Assembly (NCBI RefSeq): GCF_000194155.1
Contig: NZ_GL877884.1
Span: forward strand, 1-64,000
DNA length: 64,000 nt
Direction of reading: 5' to 3'
Source of the DNA: Saccharopolyspora spinosa NRRL 18395
Lineage (GTDB): Bacteria > Actinomycetota > Actinomycetes > Mycobacteriales > Pseudonocardiaceae
Under the pieces are notes generated by a model that did not search any database, was not told the origin of the DNA, and saw only the letters and a program-made list of their open reading frames with translations. Positions 1 to 6,707 of the stretch are shown here, one piece after another. The translations under genes and the position numbers were made by a program. How positions within the stretch are numbered: position 1 is the stretch's first letter; each line of letters opens with the position of its first letter.

Positions 1-130
1 GTGGTCCCTTCAGGCTGGCAGGCGACACCCGGGGCTTCGCTTGTAGCGAACGAGGGGCGGTGTCGGCGAAAGGTGCAGTTGGAAGACGGGGCAGAAGGTG
101 ACCTTGTCCCACACAGATCGCACGACATGC

Positions 131-168
131 AAACGGGGTGTAGGCCAAGAGTGGCCTACACGCCGTTT
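131..168. repeat. Strong 16-bp-arm hairpin inside the integrated element
   Basis: Arms at 131-146 and 153-168 pair over 16 bases with a single mismatch around the loop AAGAGT. It lies just upstream of the first small gene. No T-tract follows it, so it could be a protein-binding dyad, a terminator of an upstream element gene, or a replication or processing site. The sequence alone does not decide. Confidence 0.55.
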
Positions 169-200
169 GACCTGTGGCGCCCCCGGCAGGAGACATCGTC

Positions 201-543
201 ATGTACGCCGACCATCGCGCCCCGGACGAGCCCGACGATCAGTCGCCGAGCGGGGACGATGCCGCCGCGTCGATCATCCCGCTACCCCGCACACCTCCCG
301 ACGGCCACATCGAGAACCTGCCACAAACCATCGGTGACCAGTCGGCTTGGCGGTATGATCAAAAACGCACGCGCGGTCATGACCGCCACTTCCCCGGCCA
401 CATCACCCGCGTCGGCGGCCCGGAAGGCGAGCAGCGACGCGCCGAACTCGCCGACGTCATCAGACCTGCTGCGCTGGGCCCGAACCCGGCAACACGGCAA
501 GGACCGTTACGCAGATGATCCGGAGGAAGGCACAGCGGCATGA
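201..543 (+). pseudogene. Frameshifted paralogue of the small gene at 818-1177
   Basis: The frame starting at the ATG at 201 (with AGGAG upstream) encodes an acidic N-terminus and then WRYDQKRTRGHDRHFPGHI and RRAELADVI. This parallels WRYPSYQKRHGRRDFSGRV and REELSAVI in the gene at 818-1177. After about position 461 the matching continuation (DLLRWART) is found in another frame, which stops at 543. The difference fits a 2-nt deletion. The gene is therefore a tandem paralogue that is probably broken, or else it is joined by ribosomal frameshifting or carries a sequencing error. Its function is unknown; a role with the recombinase, for example a directionality factor, is only a guess. Confidence 0.6.
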
Positions 544-817
544 TCGGATTGCTTGCCCCGTTCAGGGGGCCGTTGACCCCACCGTCCAGCACACCGTTGG
601 TGCCCCGTCCTTTAGCACGGGGTACCGACGGCCCCCTTACATCCGCCATTCCCGCAGGACATACCCGTGATCGGCAAAATCTGCAGGAGCCAGACTGGTA
701 TCGATAACCAGGGTCCGCGCGACACCGCCCGATAGGCAGCAAAGTGGAAAATAACAATCGAGCATCTCTGCTGGATCCTTTCCGTACTGAGCGTCAAAAC
801 CCGCGCTTTAGAAAAGT
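544..817. other. Spacer between the two paralogous small genes
   Basis: No convincing gene is visible here. A near-palindrome, CTGGTATCGATAACCAG, at 695-711 could be an operator for the downstream small gene and recombinase, but nothing else supports that. Confidence 0.4.
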
Positions 818-1177
818 GTGAGAGGACAGCCCGACCATGAGCACCATGAGCCCGAACCTGCCACTACCAGCCACAACGATGCCCCGGCTCCCACACCGAG
901 TACACCTGCCGGCGCACCCAGTCCGGTCGCCGTCCCACGTCCCAGAAAATCACCGGAAAACAGCGGCGCAGGGGCCGATAAAACGTCGACCGACAACATC
1001 GACTGGAGGTATCCTAGCTATCAGAAACGACACGGAAGACGGGATTTTTCCGGTCGTGTCATCTGGGTTGAGAATGCCGATTCCGCGCGAATCCGCGAGG
1101 AACTATCCGCTGTGATTCGAGATCTCTTGGAATGGGCACAGAACGCAAAACGCGAAAAACTGATCACGAGGAGGTGA
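818..1177 (+). CDS. Small element-borne protein upstream of the recombinase
   Basis: This 119-residue protein has an acidic, Pro/Ala-rich N-terminal half and a basic, structured C-terminal half (about residues 60-119) with WRYPSYQKRHGRRDF and a helix ending LLEWAQNAKREKLITRR. The C-terminal half has a clear but frameshifted paralogue at 201-543. Its stop codon lies within the ribosome binding site region of the recombinase gene, which starts 7 bases later, so the two genes are probably co-transcribed. The GTG start at 818 is the furthest upstream option and lacks a good ribosome binding site, so the start is uncertain. I do not recognise the family. The context would fit an excision or regulatory partner of the recombinase, but that is inference. 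Confidence 0.55.
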   Translation: MRGQPDHEHHEPEPATTSHNDAPAPTPSTPAGAPSPVAVPRPRKSPENSGAGADKTSTDNIDWRYPSYQKRHGRRDFSGRVIWVENADSARIREELSAVIRDLLEWAQNAKREKLITRR

Positions 1178-1183
1178 GACGTC

Positions 1184-3457
1184 GTGACCACCGATGACGA
1201 ATCCGCGGTGAATCCCCCGGCCCCTGCCATCCTGCGGCGCACCGCCGAGGTCTCGGCCACGATGCCTGTGCGGGCCTCGGGCCCGTCGGGCTTGTCGGAC
1301 TATGCGGTGTCGCCGCTGGGTATGTCCACGGCGGCCCTGCTGCGCGACGAAGTGCGGGTGGCCTTCCTGGGGCGCACGTCGACCGAGGATCAGCAGGACC
1401 CGCGCCAGTCGCTGGTGCGGCAGTTGGGCAACTGCAAGACCCCGATCCCGGAGTCCTGGGTCATCGTCGCGCATTTCTACGATGTCGAGTCCGGGCGGAT
1501 GGAACTCGACCAGCGCGGCCACGGCGAAAACTACGAGCGGTTCGACATCCCCATCGCCCGCGACGGCGGGATCGCCGATCTGCTCGACGAGGCACAGCAT
1601 CCTGGGCGCCGGTTCGATGTGGTGATCTGCGAAAGCATCTCCCGCGTCGCCCGACGCGCCTACGAGGGACTGTCCGTCGAGCGTGCGCTGGAGAAGGCGG
1701 ACGTGCCGCTGTTCGCCTCCAACGAGCCGATCACCCTCAGCGGTAGCCGTGCCCAGCGGGTGCTGCAGCGGCGGATCAACCAGTCCATCGCCGAGTACGA
1801 GGTGATCAACACCCTCGAACAGTCCTGGGGCGGGTTGTGCACCCACGTGCGTGAGGGCTGGAACATCGGCAAGCCCCCGTACGGCTACAAGGCCAAGACC
1901 TACCGTCACCCCAACCCCACCAAGGCGGACAAGGGCCAGATCAAGACCAGGCTCGAACCCGATGGCCTGTGCGCCGAGACGGTGGCGCAGATCGCGCAGT
2001 GGCGCTACAACGAGGAACTTGGCTACGACACCATCGCTGAACGCCTCAACGCCGACCCGCAGCGCTACCCGCCGCCAGTACCGCCCGGCAAGCAACGGGC
2101 ACGCGGGGCATGGGGTAAGACGAGCATCTACGAGATCCTGCGCAACCCGAAATACACAGGGTTCCAGGTGTTCAACCGGCGCGCGTCGCGATCCAAACGC
2201 GGCAAGGTCAACGACCCCGTCAAGTGGGTGTGGTCACCGGAGCCCACGCACGAGCCGTTGATCCCGAAGTGGATGTTCGACGAGATGACCGCCCGCACCC
2301 AGGCCAAGCGCGGCTCCCGCGCGGGAAACAACCGCAACACTCACCCGGAAGCACGGCGCACGTACCTGTTCCGGGGCATGGTGTTCTGCGCCTGCGGTCG
2401 GCGGATGTTCGGCGGCCAGCGGCACAACAAGCCCTACTACCTGTGCTGGCCCCGCAACAACAACCGAGGCCGCCCGGACAAGTACGAGGGCCACCCCAAG
2501 ACCGTCTACCTCCGCGAAGACCACGTGCTCGACGCCGTGTCACGCTTCTTCGCCGACCGCGTGTTCGGCCCGTACCGGCGGGAGATCCTGGCCGCCGACC
2601 TCGACGGCATCGACGACCGCGCCACCCAACAACGCCAAACCGAACGCGAACGCCTCCAACGGGTCCTCGCCGACATCGCTAGCCGCCAGAACTCGATCCT
2701 GCGGCAAGCCCAAGACGGCGACCCCGACGACCCCTTCACCAAGGGCCTACGAGGCAGCTACAACGAACTGGAAACCCAGAAGAAGACCACCCTCGCCAGC
2801 GTGGCCGAACTCGACGCCGCCGACGAAGCCGAGCCAGGCAAACCCAGCCCGGACGACACGGCCCTCCTCGACACACTGCCCTACCTGGCGCTGAATCTCG
2901 CCCACGCCCCCGAGACACTGCTCCGGCGGCTGTTCGAGGTCACCCAGCTCACCGTCCGCCTACGCGACGACAGCGACCACGCCACCATCACGATCAAACT
3001 GCCCGCCGACCAACTACCCGACATCGCCCACACGGCGGAAAGGATTAGCCAAGGCATGCCATCTACACAAGAAACACCTGCTCAGCAGGCCACTAGTGCT
3101 CGTGTAGATGCTGTACGTGCCCCCGGTCGGGTTCGAACCGACACTTGGACGATTTTAAGTCGTCTGCCTCTGCCAATTGGGCTACGGGGGCCTTCGGCCA
3201 CGCGCACGCGCGCCGCACTGGTTAGGACGCAGCAGCGCTTCGCTCGGTTCCCAGGAACCGCCGAACGTGTTTTTCTGTTGGCTCTTTCACCAGCTCCCCC
3301 GCCCACTCATCGCGACCGACAGGTCCGCGAAGCGACCTCGCACCCAGTCGTGCACGGCGGTCGAGACGTCCGCGCAGTCGGCCCGGTGTTCGAACCAGCG
3401 CCAGTCGCAGTTGACGTTCACCTCGAGGAACACCCACTCGTCGCCGACCCCGAGTAA
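1184..3457 (+). CDS. Large serine recombinase (integrase) with host-derived tail
   Basis: This site-specific recombinase should integrate and excise the element. An AGGAGGTGA ribosome binding site precedes the GTG start. The resolvase-type catalytic domain covers about residues 57-210, with the probable nucleophile Ser66 in FLGRTSTEDQ and the arginine motif ESISRVARRAYEG. A recombinase domain follows (about 235-380, with GKTSIYEILRNPKYTG), then a zinc-ribbon-like segment (about 398-445, FCACGRRM) and a coiled coil (about 480-560). From about residue 645 the frame reads antisense through the tRNA at 3118-3191 and then 171 bases into the opposing ATP-grasp gene. That tail is most simply explained as chromosomal sequence appended when the element integrated. 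The free element would encode a different C-terminus. The family assignment is firm; whether the tail is translated or tolerated is unknown. Confidence 0.85.
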   Translation: MTTDDESAVNPPAPAILRRTAEVSATMPVRASGPSGLSDYAVSPLGMSTAALLRDEVRVAFLGRTSTEDQQDPRQSLVRQLGNCKTPIPESWVIVAHFYDVESGRMELDQRGHGENYERFDIPIARDGGIADLLDEAQHPGRRFDVVICESISRVARRAYEGLSVERALEKADVPLFASNEPITLSGSRAQRVLQRRINQSIAEYEVINTLEQSWGGLCTHVREGWNIGKPPYGYKAKTYRHPNPTKADKGQIKTRLEPDGLCAETVAQIAQWRYNEELGYDTIAERLNADPQRYPPPVPPGKQRARGAWGKTSIYEILRNPKYTGFQVFNRRASRSKRGKVNDPVKWVWSPEPTHEPLIPKWMFDEMTARTQAKRGSRAGNNRNTHPEARRTYLFRGMVFCACGRRMFGGQRHNKPYYLCWPRNNNRGRPDKYEGHPKTVYLREDHVLDAVSRFFADRVFGPYRREILAADLDGIDDRATQQRQTERERLQRVLADIASRQNSILRQAQDGDPDDPFTKGLRGSYNELETQKKTTLASVAELDAADEAEPGKPSPDDTALLDTLPYLALNLAHAPETLLRRLFEVTQLTVRLRDDSDHATITIKLPADQLPDIAHTAERISQGMPSTQETPAQQATSARVDAVRAPGRVRTDTWTILSRLPLPIGLRGPSATRTRAALVRTQQRFARFPGTAERVFLLALSPAPPPTHRDRQVREATSHPVVHGGRDVRAVGPVFEPAPVAVDVHLEEHPLVADPE
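3060..3110. other. Nested dyads beside the tRNA 3' end, candidate recombination region
   Basis: The sequence CATCTACAC at 3060-3068 is repeated inverted at 3102-3110. Between them lie CCTGCTCAGCAGG (3077-3089) and CACTAGTG, each also symmetric. The block sits immediately before the tRNA 3' end and inside the recombinase frame. Large serine recombinases bind partly symmetric att sites, so this is a plausible element-side half site, but a terminator or chance cannot be excluded. Confidence 0.4.
3118..3191 (-). tRNA. tRNA with UAA anticodon, class I shape (nominally tRNA-Leu)
   Basis: On the minus strand the sequence folds into a perfect 7-bp acceptor stem (GCCCCCG with CGGGGGC), a D arm, the anticodon stem GACGA/TCGTC with loop CTTAAAA, a 5-nt variable loop, and the T arm GTCGG-TTCGAAC-CCGAC. 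The discriminator base is A. The anticodon reads UAA, which decodes the leucine codon UUA, but leucine tRNAs normally have a long variable arm and this one does not. Its identity is therefore given by anticodon only. CCA does not appear to be encoded. The gene is the likely integration target of the element to its left. Confidence 0.85.
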
Positions 3458-4423
3458 GTCGAAGCCCGCGACGTCCAGCCGCCACTGGCGGCATAGCGCC
3501 AGCAGTCGCTGGAGCAGGTCCTCGGGCACCTCGACGCGCTCCACCGCGACCGAATCCGGGTCGACCCACAGCTGCGCCGGGTCGAGCTTCCGCACCCGGA
3601 AGCCGATCGCCTGGTCGCCGACGACGAACACGCGCAGTTCCCGGTCTGCGTCCAGATACTGCTGGACGAGCACCGGTGCCGGTTCGCGCGTTTCGCCCGT
3701 GCGCCGGATGTCCAACGGCTGCGGGAAGAGGCCGCGCAGCGCGCCCGGTTCGGGTTCGAGCAGGTGGTGGCCGGCCGTCTTGACGATGCACCGGCCGCCG
3801 CCCGGACGGCTGCGCCCGGGCATGGTGGTCACCGCGGTCCGCGGCACCCTCAGGCCGGCCGCCCACGCGCCTTGCAGCTGCGTCAGCCGGTCGAGGTGCT
3901 CGGTGGAGAGCACCGAGTTCACCTGCTCCCAGTCGCCGCGGCAGGCCAGCCAGTTCGCCACCGCTCGCCACTGCTCGCGGACGTAGGCGCCGTGCACCGT
4001 GGTCGGATCGACCGGGATGGCGGTGATGTCGAAGTGCCGCCGCCACACCAGGACCGGGCGCAGCAGCCAGTGCTGGAACTCGATCAGCGGCGTGTCGGTG
4101 TAGATGGTGAGGGGGATGTCGAGGCAACGGTCGGCGTCGATGCGCACCATGCGGATGTCGTGGTCCGCCAGCGCCAGCGACAGCTCGTTCATCTCCATGT
4201 CGGCGGCGCGGGCCAGCACCAGCACGCACGGCACCGGGTCGCCCGGCTCGTCGGCGACCAGGTCGGCCCGGAACATCCGCTCCTGGAAGTCCAGTGGGGT
4301 GTCGGGCGAACGGAAGAAGTAGTCCTGGCCCTGCAACAACATCGGGGTTGGACGAAGGGACGGTTGGTCGGTCGCCCCGGATGGGTTCACGAGACCTGAG
4401 GGCCGCCCCTCGGCCGCATCCAT
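3287..4423 (-). CDS. ATP-grasp peptide-modifying enzyme (RiPP maturase-like)
   Basis: The 378-residue protein has an N-terminal pre-ATP-grasp-type region (about residues 65-150, VLVLARAADMEMNELS followed by RPVLVWRRHFDITAIP) and then an ATP-grasp fold with CIVKTAGHH, PVLVQQYL and the metal-binding motif WVFLEVNVNCDWRWFE near the end. This layout resembles the MvdC/MvdD class of ligases, which form ester or amide cross-links between side chains of a ribosomal peptide. The start at 4423 follows AAGGA and lies 2 nt after the stop of a 42-codon gene that is a natural candidate substrate. Its 3' end is overlapped antisense by the recombinase tail. The fold is certain; the substrate is inferred from the coupling. 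Confidence 0.75.
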   Translation of the reverse strand: MDAAEGRPSGLVNPSGATDQPSLRPTPMLLQGQDYFFRSPDTPLDFQERMFRADLVADEPGDPVPCVLVLARAADMEMNELSLALADHDIRMVRIDADRCLDIPLTIYTDTPLIEFQHWLLRPVLVWRRHFDITAIPVDPTTVHGAYVREQWRAVANWLACRGDWEQVNSVLSTEHLDRLTQLQGAWAAGLRVPRTAVTTMPGRSRPGGGRCIVKTAGHHLLEPEPGALRGLFPQPLDIRRTGETREPAPVLVQQYLDADRELRVFVVGDQAIGFRVRKLDPAQLWVDPDSVAVERVEVPEDLLQRLLALCRQWRLDVAGFDLLGVGDEWVFLEVNVNCDWRWFEHRADCADVSTAVHDWVRGRFADLSVAMSGRGSW

Positions 4424-4425
4424 GC

Positions 4426-4554
4426 TCAGTCGTCCTTCTTCCGGAAGACCCGAGATGCTTCCTGGTAGTCCACCGCGAAGTCGGCGAGCGGTCCTTCCTC
4501 GACCTCACCACTGCGCAGCAGGGCAGCTAGCTCTTTCAGCGTCAAGGGATTCAC
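4426..4554 (-). CDS. Candidate precursor peptide for the adjacent ATP-grasp enzyme
   Basis: This 42-residue reading frame starts at GTG 4554 (read as Met) after GGGGAAGGGG. It begins MNPLTLKELAALL, a leader-like amphipathic helix, and ends with the charged stretch YQEASRVFRKKDD, which contains Ser, Lys, Glu and Asp side chains of the kind joined in graspetides. Its stop codon is 2 nt from the ATP-grasp start, so the two are translationally coupled. A TTGACA-type promoter lies directly upstream. No member of a known precursor family was recognised by eye, so the RiPP role is inference from size, coupling and composition. Confidence 0.55.
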   Translation of the reverse strand: MNPLTLKELAALLRSGEVEEGPLADFAVDYQEASRVFRKKDD

Positions 4555-4584
4555 CCCTTCCCCCGTTGACGCATCCTTTCAGGT

Positions 4585-4628
4585 GAAGACCTTGCCACAG
4601 TCTTCGATTTCTCACTACAGATTGTCAA
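4585..4628 (-). promoter_or_regulatory. Promoter and possible operator of the peptide/ATP-grasp operon
   Basis: On the minus strand a perfect -35 hexamer TTGACA (4628-4623) is followed after 18 nt by AAGACT (4604-4599). A 6-bp inverted repeat, GAAGAC and GTCTTC (4585-4590 and 4600-4605), overlaps the -10 region and could bind a repressor. The precursor start lies about 45 nt downstream. Confidence 0.5.
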
Positions 4629-4680
4629 GGATAGTCGGCCCCCATATCGCCCGCACGGAGCATCGCCTTGGGTACAAAAA

Positions 4681-4708
4681 GGCCGCGTGCCTAGTGCGGC
4701 ACGCGGCC
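4681..4708 (-). terminator. Intrinsic terminator of ndh
   Basis: Perfect 10-bp arms (4681-4690 and 4699-4708) with an 8-nt loop are followed on the minus strand by TTTTT. This lies 31 bases past the ndh stop codon and is a textbook rho-independent terminator. Confidence 0.85.
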
Positions 4709-4739
4709 TGGTTGCTGTGAGTGCCCAGCGCTCGGCCGG

Positions 4740-6062
4740 TCAGCTCGCGGCGGCGCGCTCGAAGGCCGCCCTCGGGTTCTGGATCTGACCCATCGACACC
4801 ACCTCGCGCTTGAACAGGAACGCCAGCGTCCAGTCGATGATGATCCGCAGCTTGCGGTTGAACGTGGGCATCCGGCTCACGTGGTACGAGCGGTGCATGA
4901 ACCAAGCGATGAAGCCCTTGGCCTTGAAGCCGTAGACGTCGGCGACGCCCTTGTACAGCCCCATGCCGGCGACCGAGCCGGCGTAGGCGTGGCGGTACTC
5001 CTTGGTCGACTTGCCGCGCAGCGCGGCCAGCAGGTTCTTGGCCAGCTGGTTGGCCTGCCGCACCGCGTGCTGCGCGGACGGCGCGCAGGTGGCGCCGGGG
5101 TTCTCCTCGGTCTTGGACAGGTCCGGGACCGCGGCGCAGTCCCCGGCCGCCCACACGCCGGGCAGACCCTCGACCTGCAGGTGCGCGGTCGCCTTGACCC
5201 GACCGCGTTCGTCCAGCGGCAGATCGGTGTTCTTCAGCACCGGGTTGGCCTTCACGCCCGCGTTCCACACCAGCGTGTCGGTGTCGAACTCGGTGCCGTC
5301 CGAGAGCACGGCGTGGCCGCCCTCGACGGACTTCAGGAAGGTGTTCAGGTAGACCCTGATGCCGCGCTCTTCGAGGGCCTTGACGACGTAGACGCCCATC
5401 TTCTCGCTGACCTCGGGCATCACCCGGCCAGCGGCCTCGACCAGCGCCCAGGACATGTCGTCGGGCTTGACGTTGTCGTAGTAGCGCGCGGCGTAGCGGG
5501 CCATGTCCTCCAGTTCGGCCAGCGCTTCGACGCCCGCGAAGCCGCCGCCGACGAAGGTGAAGGTCAGCAGCCGGTTGCGCAGTTCGGGGTCGTCGGTGTT
5601 GGCCGCGGCGTCCATCTTGCCCAGCACGTGGTTGCGCAGGTAGGTGGCCTCACCAACGGTCTTGAGGGAGATGCCCTCCTCGGCGAGGCCGGGGATCGGC
5701 AGCAACCGGGAGACCGAGCCGAGGGCCACGACCAGCACGTCGTAGGCGATGGTCTCCGCACCCGTCTGCGGGTTCTCGACCGTGACGACCTTCTCGTCGT
5801 GCTTGATCTCGGTGACAGCGGCGGTGATCACGTTGCACCGCTTCAACACTCGTCGCAGTGGCGCTACCACGTGGCGGGGTTCGACCGAACCCGCGGCCGC
5901 TTCCGGGAGGAAGGGCTGGTAGGTCATGTGCGGCTGAGGATCGACGACCGTCACGGAGGCCTCGCGGCGACCCAGCTTCTTCTGCAGCTGAAGTGCCGTG
6001 TACATGCCGACGTAACCGCCGCCGAGGATGAGAATCCGCGTGGGATCGGATTTACCAGCCAT
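4740..6062 (-). CDS. ndh: Type II NADH:quinone oxidoreductase
   Basis: This single-subunit, non-proton-pumping NADH dehydrogenase passes electrons from NADH through FAD to membrane quinone. The 440-residue length is normal for the family. An FAD-binding Rossmann motif, GGGYVG, is at residues 14-19. A second dinucleotide-binding motif, FVGGGFAGVEAL, lies near residue 170 and binds NADH. VWAAGDCAAVPD, the second FAD contact, lies near residue 305. The C-terminal segment KLRIIIDWTLAFLFKREVVS is the amphipathic membrane anchor. It is monocistronic, with its own terminator. Confidence 0.93.
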   Translation of the reverse strand: MAGKSDPTRILILGGGYVGMYTALQLQKKLGRREASVTVVDPQPHMTYQPFLPEAAAGSVEPRHVVAPLRRVLKRCNVITAAVTEIKHDEKVVTVENPQTGAETIAYDVLVVALGSVSRLLPIPGLAEEGISLKTVGEATYLRNHVLGKMDAAANTDDPELRNRLLTFTFVGGGFAGVEALAELEDMARYAARYYDNVKPDDMSWALVEAAGRVMPEVSEKMGVYVVKALEERGIRVYLNTFLKSVEGGHAVLSDGTEFDTDTLVWNAGVKANPVLKNTDLPLDERGRVKATAHLQVEGLPGVWAAGDCAAVPDLSKTEENPGATCAPSAQHAVRQANQLAKNLLAALRGKSTKEYRHAYAGSVAGMGLYKGVADVYGFKAKGFIAWFMHRSYHVSRMPTFNRKLRIIIDWTLAFLFKREVVSMGQIQNPRAAFERAAAS

Positions 6063-6206
6063 GCGCTCATGGTCGCACCACTGGCCGTATTCGCGCTGCG
6101 CCGACCCCCCTTAATGTGACGCCAGTCGCGGGTGGCATCGCTCACGATCAACGCGCTGTGCATGGACATACGCGCTGCGTACGCGCCCTAATTGGGCGGC
6201 GGCGGA

Positions 6207-6225
6207 TGATGTCAGAGCGACATCA
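6207..6225. promoter_or_regulatory. Candidate operator upstream of ndh
   Basis: Perfect 7-bp arms TGATGTC and GACATCA are separated by 5 bases, 145 bases before the ndh start. This looks like a dimeric regulator site, but the regulator is not identifiable, and the site could instead belong to the decayed toxin locus on its other side. Confidence 0.35.
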
Positions 6226-6369
6226 CCGAGGTGTCATGGAGGCTGGTTTCGGCCACCCTACCGAATCTTGAACCCGGATGCCCACGCCCGAGCGATTTCT
6301 TCCGGAAGATCGACACCGGTGTCGCGCACGACGACCTGACCATCGAGAAGGCCAAGCCTGCCCAACGCC

Positions 6370-6532
6370 ACCCATTACGCCGGCGTGGTCGGCGAACGCG
6401 ACCAACTCGGCCGCCCCATCAGTGCCGCGGACGCTCAGATCGCAGCGATCTGCCGTTGCACGTGCGGCAACGCTGGCTACCCGCAACATCAAGGATTTCG
6501 AGGAGACGGGAGTCTCGCTCCTGAAGCCGTCG
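6370..6532 (+). pseudogene. Remnant of a VapC/FitB-type PIN-domain toxin
   Basis: One frame encodes GERDQLGRPISAADAQIAAIC, typical of the C-terminal part of FitB-like PIN ribonucleases, which includes an active-site aspartate. The natural continuation, ATLATRNIKDFEETGVSLLKP, with the final acidic motif, is found in a different frame from about 6455. Nothing resembling the N-terminal half or an antitoxin gene is present. The rest of 6063-6707 shows no other gene. This is a truncated and frameshifted relic of a type II toxin-antitoxin module. Confidence 0.75.
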
Positions 6533-6707
6533 TCAGTCCCGACGCCGTCGCAGCAAACCCGAGTACACCGCGATATCCGCACGACCATCCGCTGCGATGC
6601 TCCCGAGCTGCCGTGTCGATCCGGTCTGCGGCCCCGTCGGGGATGCCGGGCGGGAACACCATCGGCGGACTGCCGGAACGCGTTGCAGCCGACCGGCGCG
6701 CACACTT

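Larger units (their letters stand above)
1..3117. mobile_element. Right end of an integrated element next to a tRNA gene
   Basis: This stretch ends with a large serine recombinase gene that points at, and runs into, the 3' end of a tRNA gene at 3118-3191. That is the usual arrangement for actinobacterial integrative elements and prophages. Only the recombinase and a pair of related small genes lie in the window, so the rest of the element, including replication, transfer or phage genes and the other attachment site, should lie to the left. The boundary is inferred from the tRNA 3' end and is not proven by a visible second att copy. Confidence 0.65.

Noticed and set aside
3177-3986. Plus-strand frame of 269 codons
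   Set aside because: It is antisense to the ATP-grasp gene, is Arg/Ser-rich, and starts inside the tRNA gene.
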